Assembly (NCBI GenBank): GCA_023853785.1
Contig: JAJIRX010000262.1
Coordinates: 1-64,000 of the forward strand
Length of the DNA: 64,000 nt
Direction of reading: 5' to 3'
From: Psilocybe azurescens
Lineage: Eukaryota > Basidiomycota > Agaricomycetes > Agaricales > Agrocybaceae
Shown here: positions 12,301 through 26,254 of the stretch, piece after piece
Numbering within the stretch: position 1 is the stretch's first letter
How the letters are laid out: each line of letters starts with the position of its first letter
Notes under the pieces: model-generated
Told to the model about the DNA's origin: nothing
What the model saw: only the letters and a program-made list of their open reading frames with translations
Databases searched by the model: none
Translations under genes and position numbers: made by a program

Positions 12301-15300
12301 AGGAGATTTAATGACCTTTTTTGTGAATTTTTTCGTTTCGAGATCCAGCGTTGATACGAGTCGGCGGCGAATCTGATTCTAATAGCGTATTATTGACTAC
12401 TAGTAGTAAGTATCATGAAAGTTCATGATACAAAAATACAATTCGAAGGGATTATGTTGTGTTGGATACCTGGCGCTGGATGTTCGGGACGTTGCTCTCG
12501 TTGCAATCTCATTCAGAGTTGAATATCCTGCAGATGCTTTATGAGGAGAGCGCTTGCGAGCAGGGTCGCGATTCCAGCGGAGTGAGGTACTCGCTCATTC
12601 GTTCTCAATCATCATCATTAATGGTGCCGTTATGGAGCAAGGAGACGGTGAGTATATGGCTGTCAACAGCTCGCTAGATATCCACAATGAATCATCTGCT
12701 CTTTGTGCACGCTTTGGGAATGTACGCCCGCTAAGGAGGGCCTCTCTTAGTGGAGTATTTTCAGAGAGTAGAGCATATCCCTGCAAATTAGAAAATGCCG
12801 TCGGCTTTTCTGCAGACAACAGATGCTACTCTAACATGCAGTCAAAGCTGTCATGACCCACACCCGCGATGACAAATACACCCCCTATAGCTCATAGGTT
12901 TGAGCCCCCACCAAACTGGAATTTGCACCTAGATTGACCTCTAACCTACCATACACCATAGGCCGGGCCATCCACCGAGGGGCATGGCTTATGACAAGTT
13001 CGACTGTATCTATTTTTCCATCCTATCGTACAGACTCAAAAGAAGCACGACATCCCAGGAAATCTATTTATCATAACCATAACCATAATTTAACCCCTTT
13101 AGTTTCAGCTTTTTGCCTTCCTCTCCTCCCGCCCAAGCCGAGCGTAAGCAAACGGGGATAATACAACCGCAGGGTAGACCCTAGACCCTTTCGCTTCACA
13201 GCCACTAACTTTTGATCAGGCATTGGCAATGTACCTTGATTCTTTTTTTTATTCTTGCCGTTACGCTGGGAATATCTGAACCCTGAAACGAGGATTATTG
13301 ATCATTCGAGGATCATGGCCCGGTAGGGGCGGGGGCAGATGTAGATGTGGGATATGACGGTTTGCGCTGATATCATTATTCTGGACTCTGGACTGTGTTG
13401 GTCCCCGCGCCTTAGTTTAGTGTTGTGTGGGCCAGGTGTGGTGTGGGCAAATCCATGCGTGCTCCACTGACTGACTGACTGCGCTGCGCTGCGTGCTGTT
13501 GCTGCAAGGTCGCCCCTTGAATCAAAAATCTACTCACCAGTATTGAGGGCTCGATGTCGTTCCTGATCATTGCAAAATCTACGCGGCGGCCTGCATTAGC
13601 ATTACGGTGCGGCTGAAGAGAAAAGAAGAAGCGATTTGCGCCGCCGCTGCGTGAAATTTTCTGACCTGTTTTTTTTACATAAGGAAAAAGATCATGGAAG
13701 GCAGTCGTGGGCTCGTGGCGTCTTGGAGTGGCGAATTTGACCGACTGGCAGACAGAGAGTTTTGTGCGTTCCGTTATTTCGGGTGTTATACTGGCACGAA
13801 AATGATTTACTCGCTATATCGATTCTTACTGACCCATTCATTCAAACTCAGGACGCACTACCGCGTCATGGAGCATGGCTTGCTGCCTATGCACCTATTA
13901 GTTTGAATTCATTTATGGAAGACTTTCTCATATTATGTACGCTCAGTAGGCTGGAGACCTACGTCGTGGCCGCCAATCTCTCGATGTTGAACACGAGGGC
14001 GATCCCCCAACCAACCCCAAAGTATCACCAGAAATTTAACGCCGATGTGACGGCTCTCTATCTCAAAACTCGAAGGCGCTTCTCGGCAATAATAAATCAT
14101 GCCTCTCCTTGTCGTTCTTTGTTATCTATCTTTGCGCCTCCTTCTCAAAGACCCCCGTCGATGATGCTGATAGCCCCATTACCAGTGTCCTTCCTTCGTT
14201 TGTCTGGATGATTTTCAGGGATATGCGCAAATCCTGCTAGGTTTGTCTACTATATGCACTGCCTGTAATTCGCGTTCAGATGCAGTAGTGTATGTACTGG
14301 GACATGGCGTACTCAAGTCATTCATTATATTAAAAGTGCTTGTGGTGTACAGCGGCCTCTTCCACGCCAAGCCGCGTGCCTCAGATGATGACCACGTCTG
14401 TTTGTCCACTGTCTACATCATCTTTCAAAAGCACTCATGAGATGTGACCACCTGATATATTATAGGCCTGGGCCTAGTAATATGTCCCGCCTTTTGGATT
14501 TCTGTGATGTTCAGCTTGAGTTGGTCTGCTGCCGGCCAATGACCATTCAATGAAGTTTATTTTGAGCACGTCGGCATTTAGGTATCACGTTTGTCGATCG
14601 AGAGGAGCGGATGAGACTGAGATGAGACGCACATACATTTCAAAGTGTGTGTATGTATGGTAAGTGGATATGTAGATGATCATGGAGATAGGTCATGAGG
14701 CAGTCTAGACGTCTCGGCGGTTTTATTGCTTTGGATGCAAGTCGGCATTGGATATTGAACATGGATTTATGGATCATATGCATCGTGCGTCGGAGTCGTG
14801 TGTTGAGCACACAGCCGTAGGACTCACCTCCAACAGCCGATACACTGCATTGTAGTGATACTTTTCACCCAGGTCTTATATATGCGTTCTCTATTATCAC
14901 CATCATACAGAAAGAGTCATCCATCTATCTATCAGTCGAAAGCGTTACATCCATTATGGTGAACTTACAACCAAAGGGCACTGTCTGTCTGTACATTTGA
15001 GGCGCTAGATCATATCATCTTCTAATGTTCCTCAGAGTCTCGATGCAATATCCCCCAATGCGGTCATCATCTATGGCCTTTACTTAGATTCTGCACTCCA
15101 ACCTATCACGGCGTCTATCGCCGATCGTACTGATTCCCACCTTACATGACAACCATGACCTACCTATCTATACCGGGCGCAAGGCTCAAGCCACCCGCAC
15201 ACCCGCGATCCCTCCGATATCTGTCGGGAAGCCGCCATTTTCGGGGCTCGAGAAGAATTCTTGTATTTTCTTTCGTATTCTATTTTTTGTCACCTGAGAC

Positions 15301-16582
15301 GACTGGCGACTGGGGCGGACACACGCACACGTACGCCTTGCGAGATGCTGAGAGAAGAGGGCATGTACGTTTTTCTTGCTTCTGTAATATGCATTGCATT
15401 GTATTGTATGACAAAGTTGCGAAGCGGTGGTTGACCTGTGCGTGCTCGTGATGGCACGAAGGTGAGGCTGTTACCGCAGCGGCGTGGCAACAGATTCTGG
15501 TGTCGGTGCCGGGTTCCCGGATATAGACTAGACTCTTATCAGAAAAAAATAGGAGACAGAGAGCGAGGGGAGACGAGAGATTAATGTAAAGAACGAAAGG
15601 GATCGAAAGGAATCGAACTACTGATGAAAAGGAACGACGCCAAACGCCAATTGAATTGATCGAATCGAAGCGGTGAACACCGATATCGGACTTCCCAGTA
15701 AGTCCCCACCGTATACGGTCGTTCAGCCAGTAGGGCTAGGGACTGGGATATACCTTTAAGGGGGTAAATTTATCTTCTGAGTGCATCTTCCCAGGATCTG
15801 AGTTTTCAGGATCTATTCATGATCATGATATGATACCCAGACCTAAAACGTATGGGGAAGTGAATGGGCATAGTCAACATTCTACCAGTGTTGTGTTTGT
15901 ATTGTGTTAGATTATGTTATGTTACATTTGGACGAACGACAGGGGTGGTGCAAGTCAGTGATCTATTGCAAGATGGAGGATGTCCGATTATCTTATGTAT
16001 TTTTTTTTACGTGTACTAGTAACAGTAAGTTGTGCCTGACAAAGAGACAGGCAGGACAAACACGCTTTGGGTATGGTGTTCGGGTTCTGGGTTCTGGTTG
16101 CGAAACACGAAACGCGAGAAGAAAGAAGGCATTATGTTTTTTTATATCATTCGCTGTTTGCCTCGCAGCAATAAAGTGATAAAGAGGTATATGAGCGGTG
16201 TGGGATATTTTTACAGGACAGACAAAACATTTGTTCTGGGGGAGGCAAGCAGGCAGGCAAGGCGGTTGCCACGTGCCACAGATTTGGGGACTTCGATGGG
16301 CACGGATTTTGTCTATGTAAGGAAAGAATTGATGGAAGACTTATGTATTTGTGTCTAAAACGGTGTTTATTTCTTTTTCTTTTTTGATTGAATTCACACA
16401 TGCCAAGTCTAAGTCCCAAGATCCCCCTCTGTCAATTGACCCCCTTTAGGCTGTTCGTTCATGATCTCTTTATATTTACCGCCCTTTCGTCGTTCTCTTT
16501 TTGTCTTTCCCTTAGCATACCCAAGTCCTCCTCCTCATCGACATCCCTTTCTACTTCACATCCTTCGTTCATTTGACCGACC
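9326..16582. other. About 7.2 kb without a recognisable gene
   Basis: Only short overlapping ORFs on both strands are present, none with a recognisable domain, consistent splice structure or sustained codon bias. The densest ORF patch is 10.8-11.9 kb; I could not assign it and it may be relic coding DNA. Simple-sequence patches occur at 13072-13091 (CATAAC-like) and 13465-13510 (GACT and GCTGC runs). The last 250 bases before the zinc-finger gene are C/T-rich, as in many fungal promoters. The region could hold long regulatory DNA for the downstream regulator or non-coding transcripts, but nothing in the sequence proves this. Confidence 0.5.
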
Positions 16583-18457
16583 ATGCCTCGCGTCGAGTCT
16601 ATCAAGCATATCGGCACTCAGTTCTACCACTCCCAATTCACCAACTCCCAATATCTGCCCGACTCATCGTCGTCGTCCGCCTCCCCACCACTATCTCCCG
16701 TCTCTGTGTCCCACCATAGCCCACACTCTCACCACAGTCACACCAACAGCGGCAGCAGTACCACCAGCAGCAGTGGGAACAGTCCTTCTATTACGTCGTC
16801 GACACCGTCTGCGAAGAAGAAGCATATTTGCGGAACATGCGACAGAGCGTTCACTACGAGCGGGCACCTCGCCCGCCACTCGCGAGTGCACACCGGCGAG
16901 CGGAACCATAAGTGTCCCTTCCCTGGCTGCGAAACGCGCTGCTCGCGACAGGACAATCTCCAGCAGCAGTAAGTCTTTTTCCCCGTTTTCCTTTGCGATT
17001 TTTTTTTTCCATGTCAGACTTTCGCATAATCTCGCTTCGGAGCTGATATCGTGGATGTTATAGCTACCGGATACATCTCTCGCCTGGCTCTCGAAGGAGT
17101 GCAACCCGCTCAGGTTCATCAGGCAGGAACACCAAGAAAGGCTCGCAGCCCCCTACTCCTCTCTCCACCATGTCCATTGAGCCCAGCATGCCCGTGACCC
17201 CGCCACTCTCGCCGCCGCCTGCTCTCGAACCCGCGAGGATTTATAACGACCACCACCTCCACCATGATTCGAGCCCACCGAACACACCCCCCACCGCTGG
17301 CGCATGCGACGCTGCCTGCAACCGCCACGCTGCCTTTGACTGGGACAGGACGTCCCGGCTCGGCCTCGGAGGCCTCATCGTCTGTCGCTGGATCTCCGCA
17401 GATGTCGTATTCCGCGACTCTCTCACCCAATCACCATTTGGGAGCACCGATGTCGTCGCACCATCAGCAGCACCACCACCAGCAGGAGGCTAGCCAAAGT
17501 TACTCGAGCACCACGCATCAGGGTAATAATACCTCGCAGAGCTACTCGTACAGGAACGGGACGACGACGTATCAGGAGCAGTCGCCGAGCCAGGGCGCAG
17601 CGGGCGGTGGGTATACGTATGTGCACACAACGCCGATCGCGACGTCGCCGGGGTCTTCGTCCAATGGGAGCGGGTCTTTTTCGTCTTACACTTCGAGTGG
17701 ACAGCAGCAGCAGGACGGGTATGCGGTGCCCGCAATCCAGCAGCAGGTTCAGACCAGGGGCCATTCGCCCCATTCGCGCCACTCTATCTCGCACATCTCG
17801 CACCCCCAGTCGTACTCCCAGCAACAATCGTCGAGCGCTGGTTCTGCCTCGCCCGCCGCGTCCTCGCACTCCGTCTCGCCTGCACACAACTCGGGCCCGC
17901 CGACGCCCACGTACTCGGTGTTCCACCACCAGCAGCAGTCGCATTCGTCAGCCGATGTGGACGCCACCAACAACTCGTACCACCACTCCAGCGGGATGAT
18001 CCAGACTTCGGCTCCTGCCGCGATGCATAACAGCCACCTCCACTCGCAGGCGCATGTTATTCAGCAGAACGGAGGTTACTCGTCTAGCCTGCAGGGCACT
18101 GCCGGCGGCACCTCTGGTGCAGGAAATGCGGGAACGAGCGCAGGGAGGTTCGAGTCGCCGCCGCCGATCTTGGCGCCAATCCAAGACGAGCGGTTTATCA
18201 GGCGGGACGACCATCGCCAGCAGCACCAGCACCAGCAGCACCATCAGCAGCAGGCGCATCTTTCGCATTCGCACTCTCAATCTCATCATTCGCACGCGCC
18301 GAGCCACAGTCATAGTCATAATGCGTCGCCGTACATCCACCACCCACAGCCGCTGTCCACGGAGTATCCTGGGTATCACCACTCGCTGGCGCTTGGCCAC
18401 GGAGCGTGGAAGGGCGAGAGCGGGATGAGGAAGAGCGTCGGTGCGACTTTGGTGTGA
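16583..18457 (+). CDS. Nrg1-like C2H2 zinc-finger transcription factor, one frame break
   Basis: Nuclear DNA-binding regulator. The start is MPRVESIKHIGTQ at 16583. Two adjacent C2H2 fingers sit near residues 75-135: CGTCDRAFTTSGHLARHSRVH and CPFPGCETRCSRQDNLQQHY. The TTSGHLARH and SRQDN helices are those of the Nrg1/Nrg2 repressor group. The second finger is split by an intron: exon 1 ends at 16968 inside the codon and exon 2 starts at 17064, which regenerates the zinc-binding His (CA|C). After the fingers comes a long disordered region rich in His, Gln, Ser and Pro. The frame changes at a C6 run (17287-17292). Removing one C gives 1779 nt, an exact 592-codon frame ending at TGA 18455-18457. 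Nrg1 proteins repress stress, glucose and morphogenesis genes in other fungi; the targets here are unknown. Confidence 0.85.
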
Positions 18458-19237
18458 TTAGATGGTTCCTTCCTTTTTCAGTTTCTGGCTCCGTTTTCTG
18501 GTCTGTTCCTTTTGGTTTTGGTCCTTTGTCACATACATCTTCTAGAGTCTGCACAACTCAACCTAATAGGGCTGTTGTTGTTTCATCATATGCTCTCCTA
18601 TATCGCATCACAACAAACACAATAAACAAACTATCTGCTCTCGCTCGCCCGCTTGTATCGCTGTACTGGTTCCCCACTATCTCTTTCTATTCATTTTGTT
18701 GGATCTGGATTGCTCTACTACTACTTACTAAAAACACCGTCTCTGCCTTGCTTTCGATAAACACAACCCATCTACTACTTGCTTCTTTACTCCTTACTCG
18801 ACGTCTCATAACTGTAGTGTACCTTGTATAAAGTCTGCCTTAAACTAAATATACTGTTTTCGAAACCCTCACTCCGCCTGACAAGAAAGCGAAATGAAAT
18901 TGCGGCAATGTACCGTCGGCTCTGGATATGCTTAATATGTTCACAGCGCCGGTTAAGGGTTGGTATCTGGGAGTGGAGTGTAATTTAGCGCACAGGGTGA
19001 GCACAGGGTAGCATTTGGGAAGGACGGTGGCTATGCTGGCTACCCTGAAGAAGAAGCTTGGCCACGGTCGCGTGAAATGATGAGCAAGCCCTCTTTCTGG
19101 TCACCACCACCACCACCAACACCACGGCCGCCGCGACGAAAACCACGATATCCTCGCCATCTCACTCTCTTCTTCTGCAATTATAGCTTCCATCTCTTAT
19201 TAGACTTGATACACAACTTTCTATCTATCAGGCTTCC
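18458..19237. other. Intergenic, 3' UTR and PP4 promoter
   Basis: No gene seen. A short CAC/CCA repeat lies near 19105-19125, and C/T-rich DNA precedes the PP4 start, consistent with a fungal core promoter. Confidence 0.5.
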
Positions 19238-22232
19238 ATGCCTAGTGATCTAGACAAGTGAGCAATATCGCCGTTTCTTCCAATCACAAGTATCAAGAAA
19301 ATGTCTGACGGATAAACCGCCTTCTTTTTTTTAACCTACTACCTACTACCTATCCATCTCCGCATTTTCTTTGATTCGTTAAAATTTCTCGCTCCGCCCG
19401 CGCATCTGTCGTCAATCGCAACCACAAACGGAAAACACCGCGTTTTCTTCTCTTCTCTTCTTCGCGTTTCGCGTTTCGTGGCTCATGGTCCAATTCGATA
19501 TGATGGATACGAACATACGATACGCTACTATGAATATGATCCAACGACGATTCGACCTTGGATCGCAGACAGATAGAGCAGCTGACGCGGTGCGAGCCCA
19601 TCTCGGAAGAGCAGGTCAAAAGGCTATGTCTCAAAGCGCGTGAGATTCTGATAGAGGAGGGCAACGTCCAGGTCGTGGATGCGCCTGTAACGGTACGTTG
19701 CGTTTGTCGATTCATATTAGCCGGTCCTATCCTATCCTATCATCTCCCATGTCGCGAAACGACCGCACACGATCCATCCAAATCCAAATCCAGACCGACC
19801 GAGTTCTTATCCATCTATCACTCAAACCAAAAAACTGTACCTGACGACTTGTCTTTTTTTTTCTTTTTTCTTTTCCATCTTCGGTCTTGAAATACCATTC
19901 TGCCATTCGATCGTTCGGCGCTCGACAAACTTCCTTCGTCGTATCAATCACAACATCATATTATTATCCCACACACACGTACGAACATCCCCACACACGC
20001 ACGGCGATCCAAAAATGACACCAAACCAACCCCGAATGCGTACATGCCACTTCGTCTGTCCAATCCCGTGCATCTCCTCGACTCGACTTGTTTATCGCGG
20101 CGGTAACCACATCAACCAACACACAACTAATCACAACTTCCCCGCCGTTCAAGTAGATTTGTGGAGATATCCATGGCCAGTTCTTCGATCTAATGGAGCT
20201 GTTCAAGGTCGGCGGGTTCTGTCCAGAGACCAACTATCTTTTCATGGGTATGTGCTCCGCGTTCGCCCTTCTTTCCTTCTTTCCTTGCTCTCTTTGGTTG
20301 CTATTTTATCTGTTTTACGTTTATGTGCTTACGATGATGATTTTTCACCTCTTATTCATGTCGTGCATGCATTCCTTTTACCCGCTTTAACCGTTCTGTA
20401 TTTACGCGCCGTCTCGCGCGTTTCGTGTTGACATCTCTCATTCTTCCATCACAGGCGACTTCGTCGATCGGGGCTTCTACAGCGTCGAGACCTTCCTCCT
20501 CCTCCTCGCGCTCAAAGTCCGGTACCCGGAGCGCATCACCCTCATCCGGGGCAACCACGAGTCCCGCCAGATCACCCAAGTCTACGGCTTCTACGACGAG
20601 TGCCAGAGGAAATATGGGAGCAGCAATGTGTGGCGCTGGTGCTGCGAGGTGTTTGATTACCTTGCGCTAGGAGCGATCGTGGATGGCAGGGTGTTTTGTG
20701 TGCATGGCGGGTTGAGTCCGAATTTGAACAGTATTGATCAGGTGAGCGAGCGCGTTCTGTTTTGGATTTTCTTTTCTTTTCTTTTCTTTTTCTTTTTGGT
20801 TTACTTTTAATTGTGTGTTTATTTTGAGAGGTGCGAGGGGAGGCGGCTGCTCGTTGCGTACTTGATAGATTGCCTCTCTAATCTCCGACGATCCTTCTCG
20901 TCATGAATGGCCCATGATCCATCCATTCTAAACACTCACCCCTTCTTCCCCCTTTCTGTAGATCCGCGCCATAGACCGAAAGCAGGAAGTGCCGCATGAC
21001 GGACCTATGTGTGATCTCCTATGGTCCGATCCCGATGGTGCGCTTCCTCCCTTTTTCTTTTCCTCTTTCTCCCAGCCTCCCTATCTCCCTATACTAAGTC
21101 GGACTTTCATTTCCGAATCCCAGATATCCAAGGATGGGGCCTCTCGCCACGCGGCGCGGGCTTCCTCTTCGGCGCAGACACGACGAAGAGCTTTGCCCAT
21201 AACAATGCTATTGATCTGATCGCGCGCGCGCATCAGCTCGCGATGGAGGGGTTCAAGCTTATGTTCGACCAGACTATCGTCACAGTTTGGAGCGCGCCGA
21301 ATTATTGTTATCGGTGCGTGTTTTTTTGACATGCCTTGTTTTACCTTGCCTTGTGTTTTTTTGCCTGCGCTTTCTTTTTGTCTTTTTCGTTTGTTTTACG
21401 CATTTCCAATTTTTCGTGCATGCATGCCACGCTCTGCCATAATGATGCTATATCACGGCCCTCTTGACTCGTACCGCCATTTCTTTACGTCCTCACGTTC
21501 TCTCTTGCCTCATTCCCGGATCCCTCATTCCTGGGTATCTCATTTTGTTGGCCTTGCTTCTTTCCTGCCGCATGTACCGCATCTTGAGAAAAATATCAAT
21601 GCAATCGCGTCGGTTTCTCTACATCTCTACATCCTCGTCCACCCATTGGTTTCGCACAATCAATCTAGGGTACGACACTCCCCCTCCCTTCGACTTCCGC
21701 GCGCACGCACGTTGAAGTATGCAGTGTTGACTCGGGGATCCCATATCGTCTTGACGCGTTGCGTTTCCGGTCCAGCCTCTTCTTTTATCTTTCTTTCTTT
21801 ACTTGCCCGCAGCAAGGGATGATTTCATATTGGCGATCTAAATATATCCGCCTGCTTTTTGCCTCCTTCCCTGCCCTATCCGTTTCCCTGCCCTGTTCTG
21901 TCTCTCTTATCTGAACTCTGATTATGATTATACTTAGGTGTGGGAATGTCGCCTCTATACTCGAGCTCGACGAGCATCTCGCTCAGGAATACAAGGTGTT
22001 CCACCATGCTCCAGTAGTAAGCCGTTGAAATTTCATGACTTCTACTCAACAAAGATATCTGATTATTCCTTTCATGTTTTCGCGATCGCTCTCTGTCTTT
22101 CTTGTCTCGATTTTTTTAACCTTTCCCAAAATTTTGTTCCCACACTTTTTTGACTTCACTTCGTGGTCGTTGTATTTTTAGGACGTCAAATCAATACCTG
22201 CGAAACGACCTCCTGCGGACTACTTTCTGTAG
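19238..22232 (+). CDS. PPH3: Serine/threonine protein phosphatase 4 catalytic subunit
   Basis: PP2A-family phosphatase, PP4 type. Eight exons fit exactly: 19238-19257, 19569-19692, 20157-20247, 20455-20741, 20962-21037, 21124-21313, 21938-22016 and 22182-22232. They sum to 918 nt (305 aa), against 307 aa for human PPP4C. The N-terminus [17 protein letters not shown] is PP4-like. All metal and catalytic motifs are present: GDIHGQ, GDFVDRG, RGNHESR, HGGLSP, and [11 protein letters not shown]. The C-terminal DYFL, which in this family is carboxymethylated and needed for regulatory-subunit binding, is intact. The first exon is only 20 nt and the first intron about 310 nt, longer than usual here. 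PP4 acts in DNA-damage checkpoint recovery and related dephosphorylation. The gene is free of frame breaks. The symbol is that of the yeast orthologue. Confidence 0.93.
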
Positions 22233-25200
22233 TTTCCTTTCCTCTTATCTTCTCCTGCACGCGCGGTTATCGCGTTTTGCTCTTCTGTCTTCCTTTTCTT
22301 TTTCGTTGATGTCATTACCCACATTCTCGTTCTCATCCTTTTCTTCGTTTCGTTTCCGTATTGTTTCGTCATCTCTTTCATTTCCGCTATTCCTGTCAAT
22401 GTAATATTTGCACAAATCTTGCTTCGGCTTCGTTCGTTCGGGCCTGATTTCGCCCTTTACCTCGACGTCAACGTCAACGTATCATATCCACACGAGATCG
22501 GAAGACACGCAAATTGATGGATTGGATTGGACGTCTTCTCAACATAGCAAAGTAATTCATACAAGGCTCTGTCAGCTTTGCACTTCTTACTTTGCATCTG
22601 CGTGGTACGTAGTACAATCATATCATATCAATGCGAGAAATCACACCAGATCACCCTTCGAAAACCCTCAGAAGTACATAAAATTGACTTTGTGCTTTGC
22701 ATTCGTGCTTCCAAGCACAGCTATGGCCAGGTCAGGGTTTTCTCTTCCCTTGAACCTTCTTCTCTTTCCTTGAGGTTACCTCGATGACATGTCATACTAT
22801 GTAATTAATTGTGTCGCACATCACAATTCTTCCTACACGCAGCGGAAGCTTTTACTGACTCGACTCTGCATTTAGAATTAGGGCAGCTGGGACTGTATAC
22901 TGTTCACAGGATTCCAGTTCCGTTGCCATTCAATAGACCTTCGAAGCGTTCAGATTTGAATGCTCTGTCTTATCGGTTTCGGTTCAGATCCTTCTCGAGT
23001 TCCGTCGTCGGGCATGAAGGGTTGTCCGCGTGCAATTGTGTGTATGTCGTTCTGAGGCTGCGACGCGTTGCATAGATGCATTGAATGAGAAATATGAACT
23101 CTGTTTCACCTACATTGAGGCCGTTGACATTTTTTTTTGAAATATGTACGTAGAGGAATTTAGTTTTCGAATGGATGTTTCCGTCTTCTGTGGGTTATGT
23201 TTATATTCATGTAATTCAAAGATATGGATAATGGAATGCTATTCCAGACAAGGAATGAGTAACTCCTGGGTTGGTAACGGCCTGTCCGCCGTTCCGGTGT
23301 CTTGTTTGACTTCCTATCAGGGTCTTTCCGGTCGTCCCCCACAACGTAACTAACCTAGTGTACGAAAGTATGTAATACAAGATCCATCCCGCCTATTCTG
23401 ACCGGATCTGAATGTGTATCAGCCTATCATTAATATAACTTATAGCCCCCCCTCGTGATGCGCCGCGCGGAAGGAGCCGAGATCTAGAATTAAATACTGC
23501 TCCTTTTAACCTATTTATTTGATATGATCGTATAGAGTAGCAGGCAACCGATGCGAAGGGGCTGTATGTAGGGTGGTCTTGGCTGAATTATAGGCACCCT
23601 AGGCACGGTTACTTTCAACCCGCCACTGACCAGTGCGAAAATCAAAGAGCGAAATGAAGTGCCGCTGTCTGGTAGCGGACGGTCTTAATGCCTTTCGGCG
23701 CTCAAACTGACATTCATTTATTATTTTCCCATATATATCAGCATATACGCCGTCCGCTCCCTGCCCAGCGACAGGCCTGTGAAGCGCGCTGACTAATACT
23801 GACAGATATGACACAGTCGTTTGGGGCATCCTCAACGGACCTTAGAGTGATCGAGATGCAGAGAAAAAGACGCGATGTGCTCCACCGTTGTTTGACAGGT
23901 GAACTTCACCCACAGACATGCTCAAATACGGTGGCTGAACTTGCGGTACCGGGTCCGCACTGAAAAGATAGTTTCATAATAAAGTTAGTATGAATGTCAG
24001 CTACACGGGCACCCACCTGGCCAAAAGACCTGGTGTAGCGTTCAAATGGTTGAACCATTGAGATATTTGCCGCGATAAGGAGGCTTCCGCTACATATTGG
24101 CCCAGTAATCTGGACGATCACTAGTATGATTACATACATTGTATCCACTTCGTCGATGGTATGTAGCTATTGATATTGTTTAGTACTGATAAATATCATT
24201 TCCTACACGCCTCTCCCGGATGGATTCTTTTTAAGTATCCACAAAAGAAATGAGATTGGCCAAACGTACAAGAGCAAAAAAGCCCCCGCAACTGCTCATT
24301 GTGGATCATGTAAGTAGAGTAGTAGTGCACACCTGACAATCTTCTGATGTGAACTTGTTTACTTTCGCCATTGGGGAACAACTTTGAGGTACTTCATCTC
24401 CCAATGGCTCTGTTCCTTAAAGTTACCTGTCAAATACTATCTTTCGGTCCGAGTTTTCCACGCTGCTGCTTAATCTATCCTTTGGTTTCGTGGGTTCAGT
24501 TGTACTCTAGTTTGGAAATGCGATGTTACTGAGGCTATAATAATCCCCAAACTCTTAAGGTTTCTCCTCAAAAAGCGGGTAGACCCCTTTATGTGAAATT
24601 ATCCAGTACACAATAAACCATGCAGCCGACTACCCCATGGGCTTTGAGCCGTCGCCCATCTGATTAACCGTTTCAGCGTGTCGCGTCTCCGGAGGCATTA
24701 AAACGTGACCCTGCGTTGTAAGGTTATATTGTATGCATACCGAGCTGCGGCTGAATTGCATAGAATAGGCTAGGTGGCCGGTGGTGTGTTAAGCGCCTAT
24801 ACACGCGGAGTGCGCCAGGGCGAGCTTTATAAAGGCAGCGCGTTTTCATATTGACAAACGATCGCCTGAGGATTGCGTTGGTTACCGACGCCTACTTGGA
24901 AATCAGGTGAGCTTATACAAATGGAAGGTGGCGTACGACAAATTAATGGCAGAGTCCGAGGACCTGGACTTGCTCAAGGCACTCAAGAACAAGTTAAAGA
25001 TATGCAACACATTGAATTACAGTACCAGGGAATTAGATCCACATATACCTGGATATTTATACCTCGGAACCGAAGAGATTTTCAATATGAGCCGTTTACA
25101 TGGTAGCCGACACCGCTTGGGCTACGAACCGACGCCAACCTTCAGGAAGTAACCCTGAAATAAGCGGCCTGTTATTGCAATTTAAGATTGAAACGAGCAT

Positions 25201-25697
25201 TTGAGTTTGGCTCCTCGCATGGACAGGTTAGGTAGCTGACTGCTAGGGTATAATTCCTGCAGAACCATACCTACAGAGACGTGTATGCGGAGCTCAGTGT
25301 TTTCGAGACTAAGTCACTTGATGCCCACCAGGGACTTCGTCAATGGAGAGACAGATGTGGAATATCACGAGATATTCAATGTACATCTAGGCCCTCGGAT
25401 GGAGCCCTCTTTATGTGAGCAGTCGCTATAATAAAGTCGTCAAGGCAAGAAATGACGAGTGACGGTTGTTCGAAAAGGTAGGTTCGCTTCCTTCATAGAA
25501 CGGACATGACGTTTCGGTCTCCATGGACAGCACTTGGACCCCATGTGCGACTCGTACCACACAGGCACGACTAGCCGTGCAATGTATTCAAGAGCGCCAT
25601 AGGTAGAATCCGTAGCACCAAGACATGCATTAAAGACCAGTAAGAGCGACGCAAGTCCATAAATCGAACAAATAACCGGCGAACTCAAAGGTAGGGC
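22233..25697. other. Intergenic, no firm gene
   Basis: Pyrimidine-rich DNA follows the PP4 stop and then turns AT-rich. A short open stretch on + at 24907-25152 has a credible amino-acid composition (KWKVAYDKLMAESEDLDLLK), but I see no start, domain or splice partner and could not recognise it. A second weak ORF lies on - at 25440-25688 with one hydrophobic segment. Both may be relics. Confidence 0.4.
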
Positions 25698-26254
25698 TTA
25701 ACGCAGCGGGTGGTCGTAGACCGCTGACCGCTGAGCTCTTGGCCGCTTCCCTTCCGCGGCTGCCGCTGCAGCGTCACCTAGCAGGACACCTTGGGCTTGG
25801 GGAGACCCTTGCGATGTCATGGAGGTCGGCGGCAGCGACAGTAATGGGATGGGTGCTGGGACACTGCGCGACGTTGCTGGTACGGACTGGAAGAACGTGC
25901 AAGGCATGTGATTTTGACCGCAAGGGTCGCGGGCACACGGCGCAACGTTAACGCACGAGGGTTTGTTGGTTTGCGTACCGGGGAAATAAGACGACGGCAC
26001 CAATGATTACGAGATACGAATGTATATGCAGACGTAGTCGGACCTACGTAGCATAGACTCAATGCAAGACGAGAGCAGGAAGACGAAGTAAAGTGAGTGA
26101 ATGGATGTATAAGAGACGTGCCGCCCGACTGTAGAAGGATTCCCAGAGTCTGACATACTGAGAAGAAACAGTTGTAGTGTAGATAGTGGTGTGGAAAGGC
26201 GTGTCTGTGCTGTGGTGACTCGCAAGGAGTCGCGGGGTCTCGTCTGCCGTTCAT
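25698..26254 (-). CDS. Possible small hypothetical gene
   Basis: I do not recognise this. Two ORFs on the minus strand overlap in different frames (26254-25817 and 26003-25698) and could be joined by a splice. The downstream one is Pro/Ser/Ala rich with a cysteine cluster (CVNVAPCARDPC) and an Ala run, and ends at 25698. GC content is higher than the flanks, which fits coding DNA. No domain, convincing ATG or intron boundary could be fixed, so it may be chance. Confidence 0.22.

Noticed and set aside
17423..18400. Minus-strand Arg-rich ORFs over the zinc-finger gene
   Set aside because: Antisense of His/Gln/Ser codon runs; no domain and no splice logic.
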